Shown here piece after piece: positions 42,164-50,557 of a DNA stretch of 64,000 nucleotides (position 1 is its first letter; the number at the start of each line of letters is the position of its first letter). The notes under the pieces were generated by a model. The model did not search any database, was not told the DNA's origin, and saw only the letters and a list, made by a program, of their open reading frames with translations. Made by a program: the position numbers and the translations under genes. Origin of the DNA: Myxococcales bacterium (GTDB lineage Bacteria > Myxococcota_A > Polyangia > Haliangiales > Haliangiaceae); NCBI GenBank assembly GCA_016716835.1, contig JADJUW010000002.1, positions 372,001 to 436,000 of the forward strand. Direction: 5' to 3'.

Positions 42164-42456
42164 GCGGGATGCGAAGCTTCGTTAGGGCCGCCGAATGGGT
42201 AAGTCGGTCGAGGATCGGCCCCGAGGCGCCCGGATGGCAAGGCGCGAGGAGGGAGCTGGCCCGTCGGCCAGTGACCGAGGAGCAACGCAGTCAGCCGGGA
42301 TGCATCGGGGGCGAGAACGAGCGAGTTACGCATTCGGTGGCCCTTAAGGTCCCGTCACGAGGTTCTAAATCGCTTCGTTTGTTTCGCGCTGCCCATGACC
42401 GAGTGCTAGGCGTCGCGAGCAGAGCGAGCAGCCGTGGGACCGTAACGAAGGCTTCG
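42164..42456 (-). repeat. Dispersed repeat, copy B, split by an inserted palindrome
   Basis: Reverse-strand copy of the repeat at 32869-33000. It is in two parts, 42164-42184 (GCGGGATGCGAAGCTTCGTT) and 42347-42456 (starting AGGTCCCGTCACGAGGTTC and ending CGTAACGAAGGCTTCG), interrupted by a 162-base insert (159-base palindrome plus one TTA). Without the insert the length is 131 bases against 132 for copy A. Confidence 0.75.
42185..42343. mobile_element. MITE-like palindromic element with TTA target duplications
   Basis: 159 bases, symmetrical about 42264. Terminal arms of 26 bases (GGGCCGCCGAATGGGTAAGT from the left, GGGCCACCGAATGCGTAACT on the opposite strand from the right) agree at 22 of 26 positions. 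The centre is a perfect CTGGCC-CGTC-GGCCAG at 42256-42271. TTA flanks both sides (42182-42184 and 42344-42346), and the uninterrupted repeat copy A has one TGA at this place, as expected for a 3-base target duplication. No coding capacity; movement would need a transposase elsewhere. Confidence 0.7.
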
Positions 42457-42494
42457 AGGCCCGCGAACTAAAACATCGTGCGAACGACCACTGT

Positions 42495-42571
42495 TGGTCG
42501 GGGTGGAGGGATTCGAACCCCCGACTCCCTGGTCCCAAACCAGGTGCGCTACCAGACTGCGCTACACCCCG
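42495..42571 (-). tRNA. tRNA-Pro (UGG)
   Basis: 77 bases on the reverse strand including an encoded CCA (42495-42497). Acceptor CGGGGTG/CACCCCG pairs fully, anticodon stem CCTGG/CCAGG encloses loop TTTGGGA (anticodon TGG), and the T loop is TTCGAAT. It lies 68 bases downstream of tRNA-His, probably in the same transcript. Confidence 0.96.
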
Positions 42572-42639
42572 AACGCCTTAACGGCTCGGCTCTTGTAGAC
42601 AATGCACCAAAAACTTGCAAGCCAGTCCGTCGCGATTTT

Positions 42640-42716
42640 TGGGGCGAACGATGGGGATCGAACCCACGACAGCCAGAACCACAATCTGGAGCTCTACCGA
42701 CTGAGCTACGTCCGCC
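42640..42716 (-). tRNA. tRNA-His (GUG)
   Basis: 77 bases on the reverse strand with an encoded CCA and the extra 5' G (G-1) opposite C73 that marks tRNA-His. Acceptor GCGGACG/CGTTCGC has one G-T pair; anticodon stem CCAGA/TCTGG encloses TTGTGGT (anticodon GTG); the T loop is TTCGATC. Confidence 0.96.
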
Positions 42717-42727
42717 AAGAAGGCCTA

Positions 42728-42756
42728 CGGATATCACCTAGCCCCGTGCCTGTCAA
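42728..42756 (-). promoter_or_regulatory. Promoter of the tRNA-His/tRNA-Pro transcript
   Basis: On the reverse strand a perfect -35 TTGACA (42751-42756) is followed after exactly 17 bases by TATCCG (42728-42733), preceded by TG in the extended -10 position. The predicted start (~42721) is about 5 bases before the 5' end of tRNA-His. Confidence 0.65.
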
Positions 42757-42814
42757 TGCCGGCATACGCGCGCCTAGAGGCCGCCATCGCGCCGCGCGGC
42801 GCTGGTGATTTGGG

Positions 42815-44737
42815 CTATTTTCGCCCGGCAAAGTAGTTGCGCAGCACGGTGGTCTCAACGTTGATGCCGGCCGCGGTCGACTTGCCTTCGGTTGATTTGG
42901 CCGCGGCGTCGAGCTTGGGCACGCATTCTTCGCAGGGCCGTGCGGCAATCTTGGGTAGGGCGAGCAAAATGGCTTGTCGCACTAAGCTGTCATCGGTCTT
43001 GGCGCCGTCGAGCAACGCGGGCGTCGCGCTAGCGGCGCTGCTACCCATCTTGCCGAGCTCAAGCATGGCACGGTCGATTTGCGCGGCAACGAGGTCCTTC
43101 TTTTCGTCCTTGGTCCAGGTTTCCTTGATGTTGGGCACATACGTCGCAACCGCCTCCGCCACTTCATCGGCCTTGGTGGTCAGTGACTTGGCGTAGCAGG
43201 CTGCGTCCTTGCAGCGCAGCGCGATTTCGATCTTGGCGACGTGGTTTTCAAACGTGCGCTGAAACGCGGTGTAGTCCTTGGCTGCGCCGAGCAGTGGCTT
43301 GTACGCATACTGTGCCTTCTCGAATTCGCCTTTGGCCTTGGCATACGCTTCCTTGGGGGCCGTCTCGCTTGGCGTACCCTTGACCGCATCCCATTCCTTT
43401 TTCTTGCCTTCCATAACTGCCTTAGCGGTTTCGAAGGCCGCCTTTGGCGCGCCATTGGCTTCGGTCAGCCTCTTGGCAGATTCGGCCTTGTAACGCCCCG
43501 CCGCTTCGAGCAGCGGCGCGATGTCGGCCGTGCTCTTAGCCAAGCGGCCATAGGTTTCGGCGGCCGCCAGACGCAAATTTTGGTCGGCGCTATCGTCTTT
43601 GAAAATCGCCGCGAGTTCGCCCAGCGCCGACGTATCGCGCGCGGTAAAGCCATACGCGCTCATCGCCATGACGCGAATTTTCAGGTCACCACTGCCGGCC
43701 CAAATACCTTTGAGCGCCGCCGAGGCGTCGGCCGAACCGATCTTGCGCAGCGCATCGATGATGCCGGCATGTTGCACGGGGCCCGGTTGGTCTTGAAAAT
43801 AATATGAAGGCTTGGCTGGCTTGGCGAGCGCCGCAAGCAAGTCGGGGACCACGGCGTTGCTATACGTGTCGCCGAGAATAATCGCGGCGTAGTAATCCTT
43901 CATCGCAACCTCTTCGCACTGGCCTTGCACGCAATACTGGTCGAGCTTCTTGGCGGCAAACAGCGCGTTAACGCCGGTATGCTGGCCGCGGAGAATCTTC
44001 TGGCCCTCGGCTGCAACCTCAGGGCCGATCGAGGCCAAGGCGCGGCGGCAGAATTCAAATAGCGCCGGATACTGATACATGGTCTCAATGAGCACCGGCA
44101 TCGATTCAGCGCCGCCGATGGTGCCAATCGCATTGACCGCCGCGCCACGCGCGAACAGGTCGAGCGTTTCCTTGCCGAGCAGCTCGGAAAGCGGCGCGAT
44201 GCTGCTGGTTTGCTTGTATTTGCCGACCGCGCTGATAAACGAAATTTGCGCGCGCAGACCGTTTTTGCCATACGTCTTCTTGAGCGCCGAGACCAGCACC
44301 GGCAAGCCTTCGGCGTAACCCGAGTCTCCCAGCGCGTCAGCGGCCTTGATGGCCTGGTCGATGAGAAATTGCTTGGACTCATCGACTTCTTCGATTGCCA
44401 TCTTGAGCGCCGGGAAGGCGTCGTCCCAATGAGCGTCGCGCGTCTGGTTATCTTGGTAGTAGACCTTGAGGTACTGCTCCTTGGTGAGCGGCCGGGCGAG
44501 GTTGATGATGACCTGCAAGATCTTGGAGGGCTTGCCTTGGCGTTCCCACGCCTTTACCAGGGCAGGAATGGCCTTGGGGTCGCCAAGCTGGTCGAGCTTG
44601 GTGACGGCATCTTCCCACTCGCGGCCGTCGAGTTTTTCGGTCCACGTGGCGGCGTCGTACGGATTCTTGGCGCAGCCGGGCGCGGCGAGCGCCAGAGCCA
44701 ACACACACACAAGTCCAAAACATTTGGCGCGCATCAT
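42815..44737 (-). CDS. HEAT-repeat lipoprotein, downstream gene of the TolQ/ExbD operon
   Basis: A 640-residue lipoprotein (lipobox AAPGC, Cys22). Residues ~40-420 contain repeated helical pairs typical of HEAT repeats, such as KLDQLGDPKAIPALVKAWER, YAEGLPVLVSALKK, KQTSSIAPLSELLGKETLDL and SDASAALKGIWAG-like units (LRKIGSADASAALKGIWAGS). The C-terminal part is a charged, coiled-coil-like region followed by more HEAT-like helices and a Cys pair (CEECVPKL). It should sit in the periplasm on a lipid anchor. It lies 33 bases after the second-last operon gene stop, pointing to a role beside the proton-driven TolQ/ExbD complex; this is inferred. Confidence 0.84.
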   Translation of the reverse strand: MMRAKCFGLVCVLALALAAPGCAKNPYDAATWTEKLDGREWEDAVTKLDQLGDPKAIPALVKAWERQGKPSKILQVIINLARPLTKEQYLKVYYQDNQTRDAHWDDAFPALKMAIEEVDESKQFLIDQAIKAADALGDSGYAEGLPVLVSALKKTYGKNGLRAQISFISAVGKYKQTSSIAPLSELLGKETLDLFARGAAVNAIGTIGGAESMPVLIETMYQYPALFEFCRRALASIGPEVAAEGQKILRGQHTGVNALFAAKKLDQYCVQGQCEEVAMKDYYAAIILGDTYSNAVVPDLLAALAKPAKPSYYFQDQPGPVQHAGIIDALRKIGSADASAALKGIWAGSGDLKIRVMAMSAYGFTARDTSALGELAAIFKDDSADQNLRLAAAETYGRLAKSTADIAPLLEAAGRYKAESAKRLTEANGAPKAAFETAKAVMEGKKKEWDAVKGTPSETAPKEAYAKAKGEFEKAQYAYKPLLGAAKDYTAFQRTFENHVAKIEIALRCKDAACYAKSLTTKADEVAEAVATYVPNIKETWTKDEKKDLVAAQIDRAMLELGKMGSSAASATPALLDGAKTDDSLVRQAILLALPKIAARPCEECVPKLDAAAKSTEGKSTAAGINVETTVLRNYFAGRK

Positions 44738-44770
44738 TAAACTACCCTTCGCTATTCGTATCGCAGAAAC

Positions 44771-45367
44771 CTATTTGCCTTTGACGGCAAACAGGATGTT
44801 GTTAAAACCAGAAACTCGCATCGTCACGATCACCTTGTTGACGAGGCGCGCATCGGTGCCCTCGTCGGCTTGCAAGATCACGAGGCCTTCGGGACAGAAA
44901 AATTCGGGGCGCTTGCCCGAGGCGATGGCTTCACAGGCCTTCTTCAGGACGTCGTTGATGCGGCCGTTGTCGACATCATCTTTGATGCGCTTGGCCTCGG
45001 CCTCGAGCGGCTCCTTGAGCAGGTCAATCATGGGCGAGGAATCGTCGGCGACGATGTTCTCGACCGGCGCAATGAGCTTGCCGTTGAGCGTAAGCTCGTT
45101 TTGCGTGATCATGACGATCGGCGCGGTTTGCAGCGCCGCCTTGGTGACCGCCGTAGGCAAGGTCAGGCCGCGCTGCGACTTAATGATTTCGCCGCTGGCC
45201 GAAAACACGATGAGCAGAAACGTGACCAAGATGGTCATCATGTCGACAAACGGCGTCAGGTTAAGCGAGACGTTGCTGGCGCGGGTCTGCCCGGCGCCGG
45301 TGTGCTTGACCAAGTGGTCAAACGGCACCGAAGAATAGAGGCGTGGGCCGGGTGAATGAACTGGCAT
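44771..45367 (-). CDS. ExbD/TolR-like proton-motor protein (second copy)
   Basis: A 198-residue protein with one N-terminal membrane helix, LTPFVDMMTILVTFLLIVF, whose Asp in PFVD matches the proton-conducting residue of TolR/ExbD. The rest is periplasmic, with IVMITQNELTLNGKLI and LVILQADEGTDARLVNKVIV forming the usual globular domain (DGTD-like ADEGTD). It starts 12 bases after the other ExbD gene's stop. Two ExbD-like subunits beside one TolQ-like protein is the set known for the myxobacterial gliding motor (AglR/AglQ/AglS). Confidence 0.9.
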   Translation of the reverse strand: MPVHSPGPRLYSSVPFDHLVKHTGAGQTRASNVSLNLTPFVDMMTILVTFLLIVFSASGEIIKSQRGLTLPTAVTKAALQTAPIVMITQNELTLNGKLIAPVENIVADDSSPMIDLLKEPLEAEAKRIKDDVDNGRINDVLKKACEAIASGKRPEFFCPEGLVILQADEGTDARLVNKVIVTMRVSGFNNILFAVKGK

Positions 45368-45379
45368 GGCGTAGCTCCT

Positions 45380-45886
45380 TTAAAGTTGTGGCCGGACCGA
45401 GAGGCCCGCGGGGTCGGAGATGCCGGGATCGATGAAGCCAACGGCTTTGGCGCGGTCCATGGCGGCGATGAGATCTTGGTAGGAAACCTTGGCCGTATCG
45501 GTGCTCTCGGCGGCAATCTCGAGGTCAGTGCGATCGGAGAAATACACCGACTCCTTATGCGCCTTGAGCTTGGCTTCGAAGTCGTCCCAGTCAAAGTCGC
45601 CGCCGCCGCCCTTGTCGACGGTTTGAAAATCGCCGCCGGTGACGCCAATCCAGATTCGATCGGACTGGATCAGAATCGAAAGCGTTTGGCGATCTTCAAT
45701 TTGCTCGATGGGTTGCGATTCGCGGTTCTTGCCGCGCGGCTTGATGTCGAGCTGGGAGTTGTCCACCCAGACGGCGGTCGCGAGCAGGAACGATGCGAGA
45801 ACACTCATCAAGTCGATAAAGGGAATGATGTTGAGCTCAATGTCAACGCTCCCTTTGCCGCCTGATGCTCCTAATGATGCGCCCAT
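45380..45886 (-). CDS. ExbD/TolR-like proton-motor protein (first copy)
   Basis: A 168-residue protein with a membrane helix containing NIIPFIDLMSVLASFLLAT; the Asp of PFID is the expected proton carrier. The periplasmic part includes QTLSILIQSDRIWIGVTGG and continues to YQDLIAAMDRAKAVGFIDPG. It is 77 bases downstream of the TolQ-like gene and 12 upstream of its partner ExbD. Confidence 0.9.
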   Translation of the reverse strand: MGASLGASGGKGSVDIELNIIPFIDLMSVLASFLLATAVWVDNSQLDIKPRGKNRESQPIEQIEDRQTLSILIQSDRIWIGVTGGDFQTVDKGGGGDFDWDDFEAKLKAHKESVYFSDRTDLEIAAESTDTAKVSYQDLIAAMDRAKAVGFIDPGISDPAGLSVRPQL

Positions 45887-45963
45887 GGGTTAATCCTTTG
45901 TCCTTTGTCGGCCAAGTAACGAAATTAGAGGCGAGGGGGCGATGCGGTCACCGCCCCGTCGAC

Positions 45964-46602
45964 CTAGCCTTGCATTTGGCCGCGGTTGTTGGTGACGAGA
46001 TTCACCACTTGCACGGTCACTTCGTTGATGTCGTCGACAATCGCGGTGGTCTTGCCTTGGAGGAACGAGTAGCCGAGCAGACCGACCAGCGACGAGCCAA
46101 TGCCGAACGCGGTGCAGTTGAGCGCTTCGGAAATGTGACCGGCGAGCTCGCCTGCCTTGCTGCCGGCGTCGCCGCCGACCGAGGCAAACGCGCCGATCAT
46201 CCCGATGACCGTGCCGAAGAGACCCGCCATAACGGCGAAGTTGGCGAGCATGGCCAGGTAAGGGGTGCGGGCGTTGATTTTTGGCAACTCGCGCAACGCG
46301 GCTTCGTCCATGGCGGCCTGGACTTCGTCGTCGCTCTTGTTGAACTTAATAAGGCCGGCTTGCACGATGCGCGTAATTGGCGTTGGGTTGCCCGAGCAAA
46401 CCTTGATCGCGCCTTGCACGTTGCCGCTCGAGACCTGGCTCTTAAGCAGCGAGAGCAGCTTGTCCTTGTCGACGGTGGATTTCATCAGGTACACGCTGCG
46501 CTCGACGGTGATCGCGACGATCGCCGCCAACGAAAGGAGGATGATCCACATCATCCATCCGCCGTGATCAAATGCTGTTGAAATAACTTGAAGTGCTCCC
46601 AT
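45964..46602 (-). CDS. MotA/TolQ/ExbB-family proton channel protein
   Basis: A 212-residue three-helix protein. N-terminal helix WMMWIILLSLAAIVAITVER, then a cytoplasmic part and the two helices ANFAVMAGLFGTVIGMIGAF and ISEALNCTAFGIGSSLVGLL, the signature of the family. It pairs with ExbD-type proteins to turn the proton gradient into mechanical work. The start has CGGAGA upstream at a good distance. It is the first gene of the operon with two ExbD genes and the HEAT lipoprotein. Confidence 0.93.
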   Translation of the reverse strand: MGALQVISTAFDHGGWMMWIILLSLAAIVAITVERSVYLMKSTVDKDKLLSLLKSQVSSGNVQGAIKVCSGNPTPITRIVQAGLIKFNKSDDEVQAAMDEAALRELPKINARTPYLAMLANFAVMAGLFGTVIGMIGAFASVGGDAGSKAGELAGHISEALNCTAFGIGSSLVGLLGYSFLQGKTTAIVDDINEVTVQVVNLVTNNRGQMQG

Positions 46603-46924
46603 GGCTTTTCTCCGATTAACTTGCTTGCAGTGAGTTGATGAATGCGCGAGGTGCGCCGGTAGTGTCGGCCACGTATCCTACGCGTGAAGGTTTGATGTGC
46701 AATAAGGCAGCCAAGCAAATGCGGGTCCCGCAGCTTCAATTTGGGGGCCAGGCTGATCGGCGCGGCGCGGTGGGCGGGGCATCGCGGGACATCCCAACGA
46801 TGGCTGGGGTATTTCGCTACATATCTGGGATATTCGCGGAACCAGACGGGTTGCGCGGTGTCGTGGCAATTGCGATATATACTGTCGGCCGTCACGCCGA
46901 CGCCCTGCTGATCAAGGACGCCAC
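46603..46924. other. Divergent intergenic region
   Basis: 322 bases between the TolQ operon (reverse) and the 208-residue membrane-anchored protein (forward). It must hold both promoters. A TATACT-like hexamer occurs near 46875 upstream of the forward gene, but I see no matching -35. No ORF or RNA recognised. Confidence 0.45.
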
Positions 46925-47551
46925 ATGAAATTTCCGCGATGGATGAGCTGGTTTGATGTTGGCGCGATCGTCATCATGGTGACGTTGCCCTTCATGCCGG
47001 GTAGCGTTCATTACGCCGAATCTGGGGCGCTAGCGGCGTTTCGCGGCACCACCGATTCCGCCGAGGTTAGGTGGCGCGTGGTGATGGCGCAGGCGCGCAA
47101 CGAGGTGAAGCCGACGGCGGGCCATACGGTGCAGTTGGTCGGCGCCTTGACGTCGGCGAGCTACGGTGATTGGGCGGTCGACGAGGCGCATCGCGGCGTT
47201 GCCGCGGCACAGGCCGTTTCGCGCAATGAGTGGCGCGAGGCGTTTGCCGTTTCCGAAGCCTATGCTGATCGTCTGGAGCCGCTGCCCGCCCTGGCTTGGG
47301 CTCAGCGCGCACAGGCCCTGTGTGCGGCAGCCGCCGGCGCCACAGGCGTGGGGAGCCAACCGGGGGATAGCTCGGAAGCCAGTCTCATGGCGGCCGGGAT
47401 TTGTCCTACGTCCTGGGGCCCGCGATTAAGTGAATACATTAGAGCGTTTGAGGCAGGCGTCGCGTCGGGCATTGATCCACGCCGCAACCCAAATGGGTTT
47501 CGCGCCGCTGGTGAATCGGCCCTGCGCGTCATCCGCCCCGCCGCGCAATAG
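46925..47551 (+). CDS. Hypothetical membrane-anchored protein
   Basis: A 208-residue protein with an N-terminal helix (WFDVGAIVIMVTLPFMPGSV) that could anchor it. The rest is soluble and helical, with TPR-like spacing (AVDEAHRGVAAAQAVSRNEW, then AFAVSEAYADRLEPLPALAW) and two cysteines (ALCAA, GICPT). AAGGA-like AAGGACGCCAC precedes the ATG. No family recognised. It precedes the protease gene on the same strand after 137 bases. Confidence 0.65.
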   Translation: MKFPRWMSWFDVGAIVIMVTLPFMPGSVHYAESGALAAFRGTTDSAEVRWRVVMAQARNEVKPTAGHTVQLVGALTSASYGDWAVDEAHRGVAAAQAVSRNEWREAFAVSEAYADRLEPLPALAWAQRAQALCAAAAGATGVGSQPGDSSEASLMAAGICPTSWGPRLSEYIRAFEAGVASGIDPRRNPNGFRAAGESALRVIRPAAQ

Positions 47552-47688
47552 CGTTGTAGTGGTCGTTTGACCGCTCCGCCTTTTACCTACATCACACCTA
47601 CATTCGCACTGGAGACGCACAGTTAGAAATGTGTTCAGTGTTGCTGTTCGTGTGTTTAGTGGAGGCGAAATTTGTTTAGTATTTAACT

Positions 47689-48816
47689 ATGGGCCTATCG
47701 CGCGAAACCAACTTCTCTTCCATGGCCGCCTCGGCGGTGGCATCGAAGGCACTTGGTGTTTCGCGCTGGCGGGTTGCGTTTATGTGCGGCGTCTTGTCGC
47801 TCGTTGCTTCAGTAAGTGGCTGCGCGCGGCCGCATGGCGCGACCACGCTGAGCGTCAAACAGGTCGCCGTGCGCACCAAGCCTGGGATTGTTCGCGTCGA
47901 GGCAGGTGGCGATCGCGTGGGGTCGGGGTTTGTGGTCGATGCGCGCGGCCTGATAGTTACGAATTTGCATGTTGTTGCGGGCACCGCGGAGATCAAGATT
48001 CGCATGGCGAGCGGGCAGGAGCTGCGCGTCGTGCAGATTGCAGCCGTGGATCCGCAACGCGACCTCGTCCTCTTGCGCGTCAGCCCGCCAGATGAAATCC
48101 CTGCGCTGCGCCTCGGCGATAGCAGCAAGGTCGAGGCCGGCGACCCGGTGATCTCAATCGGCAATCCGCTCGGCGTATTTGATTATACGATTTCGGACGG
48201 GTTGATTAGCTCGGTGCGAGTGCTCAGCCCGCAACTTACCGTGCTGCAGATATCGGCGCCAATTTCGCAGGGCTCCAGCGGCGGCCCGATCTTTAATAGC
48301 TATGGCGAGGTAATTGGCATCTCGACCGCGATCGTAAACGGCGGGCAGAATATCAACTTTGCGCTGCCTTCGAACTATGTGCGGCCGCTGCTCGAGGAAA
48401 AGCGCGGCATGACGCTGGCGGCGTTTGCGCATGTGTCGCGGCGCTCAGAGGTGAAAGATCGCACCGAGCTGGCCACCGCCAAGGTGGTGCGGGCGATCCC
48501 GCGTGTAGAGGCCGAGGTGTTTGCCGGTTGCTCGGCGCGCGATGTCGAACAGTTGAAAGTTTCGCTCCTGGGTTCGATCGCCAGCGGCAGCCCGCTCTAC
48601 AACGATGGCAATCACGAGGCATGCTACCGCATCTACGAAGGCACGGCCTTGCTGGCCGAGCGCGCGCTGCCGTGTGAGGGCGCGCGGGACGTGCTAACGC
48701 GAGGGCTTGCGCGGGCGGCGACGCTCGATAGCTTCGCGGCCAAGGCGTGGGCGCTGCGCGACACCATTGACGGCATGTTGGCGGCGCTTGAGCGGCTGGC
48801 GCCGAGCGGCGTTTAG
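47689..48816 (+). CDS. DegP-like trypsin-fold serine protease, probable lipoprotein
   Basis: A 375-residue protease. A hydrophobic N-terminus ends in a possible lipobox SVSGC (Cys45). The chymotrypsin-fold domain has the triad His95 (VTNLHVVAG), Asp126 (PQRDLVLL) and Ser198 (QGSSGGPIF), as in HtrA/DegP. No PDZ domain follows; instead there is a ~130-residue Cys-containing C-terminal region (FAGCSARDVEQLKVSLL, EACYRIYEGTALLAERALPC) of unknown role. It should act in the periplasm on misfolded or signalling substrates. An ATG at 47722 is an alternative start. Confidence 0.88.
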   Translation: MGLSRETNFSSMAASAVASKALGVSRWRVAFMCGVLSLVASVSGCARPHGATTLSVKQVAVRTKPGIVRVEAGGDRVGSGFVVDARGLIVTNLHVVAGTAEIKIRMASGQELRVVQIAAVDPQRDLVLLRVSPPDEIPALRLGDSSKVEAGDPVISIGNPLGVFDYTISDGLISSVRVLSPQLTVLQISAPISQGSSGGPIFNSYGEVIGISTAIVNGGQNINFALPSNYVRPLLEEKRGMTLAAFAHVSRRSEVKDRTELATAKVVRAIPRVEAEVFAGCSARDVEQLKVSLLGSIASGSPLYNDGNHEACYRIYEGTALLAERALPCEGARDVLTRGLARAATLDSFAAKAWALRDTIDGMLAALERLAPSGV

Positions 48817-48830
48817 GGCGCCCCGCGGCT

Positions 48831-49652
48831 TTATTCGGCGTTGCCGTACACAATGAGGCTAGTTAATTCGAGCTCCTCGTTTGTACCAAGACCCGAGACC
48901 GAGATAACGATGGCGCCGCGATCGGTAAATGGCTCGATGTTAGTCGCAGACGGAACGTCATTGATCACGTCTGCGCCCGGCGTAGGGCCAAAACAGATCG
49001 CATTGCCACCGATGAACAAGTGCATAACAGAGACGTAGTCGGCGAAGTAGTTCTGTTCTTGGCTGTCGCCAAAGTGAGGGAGAGTGTTATGTACCGCGAC
49101 ACCGTAGTCCAAGGGAGGATTGATGGGTTTCTGTTGCATTTGGCAATCGGCCACGGAGCTCTCTTCGCTTCTTGAGGTGTACGACTTAATCGAGATCGTG
49201 GCGTTGTTCAATCTGCCGCGCCACGTGGCGATGACGCCGACGTGGTTAGCGATTGCTGGATCATCTAGCACCCACTCCGAGGATTGTCCGGCAAACCGCA
49301 AGGATGAGCTGTCGGCGTCGTACGTCACGCGAACGGGTAGCCCTTTAGGTGCCTCGTAAAACATCTCGCGCAGCAAGACGACTTGAGCGGGAGTGGTGTC
49401 CCACTCGTCAAACGGAATTTCACAGGCATCGCCTAAGCCGTCATCGTCGGCATCGACGTTGTCAATGGTGTCGCGGTGCGGGCAATGATCGTCGGCATCG
49501 AGAAAGTCGTCGCCGTCTTCGTTGGCGGAGGACGGCGGCGGGGGTGTCGAGTCTGGCCGCGTGGTAACTTCATCAAGCCCCAAAATTGCGTTGCAGCCGG
49601 CGAGCGCCGTAGCGATCACGAGCCAGCCTGCCTGAGCGCGAAAGCGGACCAT
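48831..49652 (-). CDS. Hypothetical lipoprotein with calcium-binding TSP3-like motif
   Basis: A 273-residue protein; signal peptide and lipobox ALAGC (Cys20). A Pro-rich linker is followed by one Asp-rich motif (DGDDFLDADDHCPHRDTIDN and DADDDGLGDACEIPF) of the thrombospondin-3 type. The remaining ~190 residues are beta-rich with LRFAGQSSEWVLDDPAIANH and IVISVSGLGTNEELELTSLI, resembling a concanavalin/laminin-G-like fold, though I cannot assign it. Convergent with the protease gene 15 bases away. Confidence 0.72.
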   Translation of the reverse strand: MVRFRAQAGWLVIATALAGCNAILGLDEVTTRPDSTPPPPSSANEDGDDFLDADDHCPHRDTIDNVDADDDGLGDACEIPFDEWDTTPAQVVLLREMFYEAPKGLPVRVTYDADSSSLRFAGQSSEWVLDDPAIANHVGVIATWRGRLNNATISIKSYTSRSEESSVADCQMQQKPINPPLDYGVAVHNTLPHFGDSQEQNYFADYVSVMHLFIGGNAICFGPTPGADVINDVPSATNIEPFTDRGAIVISVSGLGTNEELELTSLIVYGNAE

Positions 49653-49669
49653 TGCTAAAGCATAGCAGG

Positions 49670-50467
49670 TTAGGGCGCTGGCGATGCAAGCGGTTGCGCC
49701 GATCGCGTCGGGCGCGCATTAAGCCAAAGGCGCAGCACCATCGCGATCGCTACGGATCCGAAGGCGACCCACAGCGTGACCGTCATGATGCTCACGTCGG
49801 GCACGTGCCGCAGGCGGCTATAGATGCCAAGCAACGCCCACAAGGTGACGGCGCCCCAGGCGAGGTCGCGCCGCGTAAGCACGAGGAAGGCGGTGAGGTT
49901 GGCGATGATGATGAGCAGTGCCGTGCCCCAGGCCTCCGCGGTAAGCGGCGCGCCGTCCCATCGCAAGCTCACCAGCAGCGCGGTGAGGTTGAGTACGAGT
50001 GCGAGCGAAATCCACGCAAAGTACACGGAGAACGGCAGGGTAACGCAGAGGTAGGCAGCGCTTGCGGCGGGCGTCTTGTTGGCGCCGAGGCGCACGTAGA
50101 TCATCGCTAGCGACGCGAAGATCACCAGCATGATGGCAACCGACGCCTCAATTTGTAAATAGTGCCAGGCGGCGATCCAGGCGGCATTCGCCAGTGCGTT
50201 GACCACCAGCCAAGGCCCGATGGTCGCAACGGTCTGCTGCGCGGGGGCGCCGCCGAGAAACTGATACGCAACAAATCCCAGCACCAGCAAATAGATGACG
50301 CCCCAAATCGCGAAGGTGAACCCCGCCGGCACCAGCAAGTTGGGATAGAGCGCCGAGACGTCGCCGGTGGTGAGGCCATTGATAGGCAGGCCGTTTGCCA
50401 GCCCGTTGGCAACGAGCATGATCGCGACAGCGGCGACGTTGAGCATGGCGAGCGTGCGGGTGGACAT
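49670..50467 (-). CDS. TspO/MBR-like (tryptophan-rich sensory) membrane protein
   Basis: A 265-residue membrane protein with about eight helices. The GFTFAIWGVIYLLVLGFVAY segment matches the FAIWGxIY motif of the extended TspO-related family. These longer relatives have unknown ligands; classical TspO binds tetrapyrroles and cholesterol. It lies just downstream of the lipoprotein gene promoter side and separated from the kinase-STAND gene by 90 bases. Confidence 0.7.
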   Translation of the reverse strand: MSTRTLAMLNVAAVAIMLVANGLANGLPINGLTTGDVSALYPNLLVPAGFTFAIWGVIYLLVLGFVAYQFLGGAPAQQTVATIGPWLVVNALANAAWIAAWHYLQIEASVAIMLVIFASLAMIYVRLGANKTPAASAAYLCVTLPFSVYFAWISLALVLNLTALLVSLRWDGAPLTAEAWGTALLIIIANLTAFLVLTRRDLAWGAVTLWALLGIYSRLRHVPDVSIMTVTLWVAFGSVAIAMVLRLWLNARPTRSAQPLASPAP

Positions 50468-50557
50468 CCCGGCAAGCTACGCCGCCCGAGGCCAATCGTC
50501 GCCTACATTGGCAGAAGGTTGACAATTGTTGAGTGCCTGCACGTCGGGGCACCGCGG

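Noticed and set aside
41123..42716. Integrated prophage or genomic island at the tRNA cluster
   Set aside because: No integrase, no phage genes and no duplicated tRNA 3' end found.
42789..42803. GC-rich palindrome GCGCCGCGCGGCGC as terminator of the HEAT lipoprotein gene
   Set aside because: No T-run follows on the reverse strand; such palindromes occur by chance in this GC-rich DNA.
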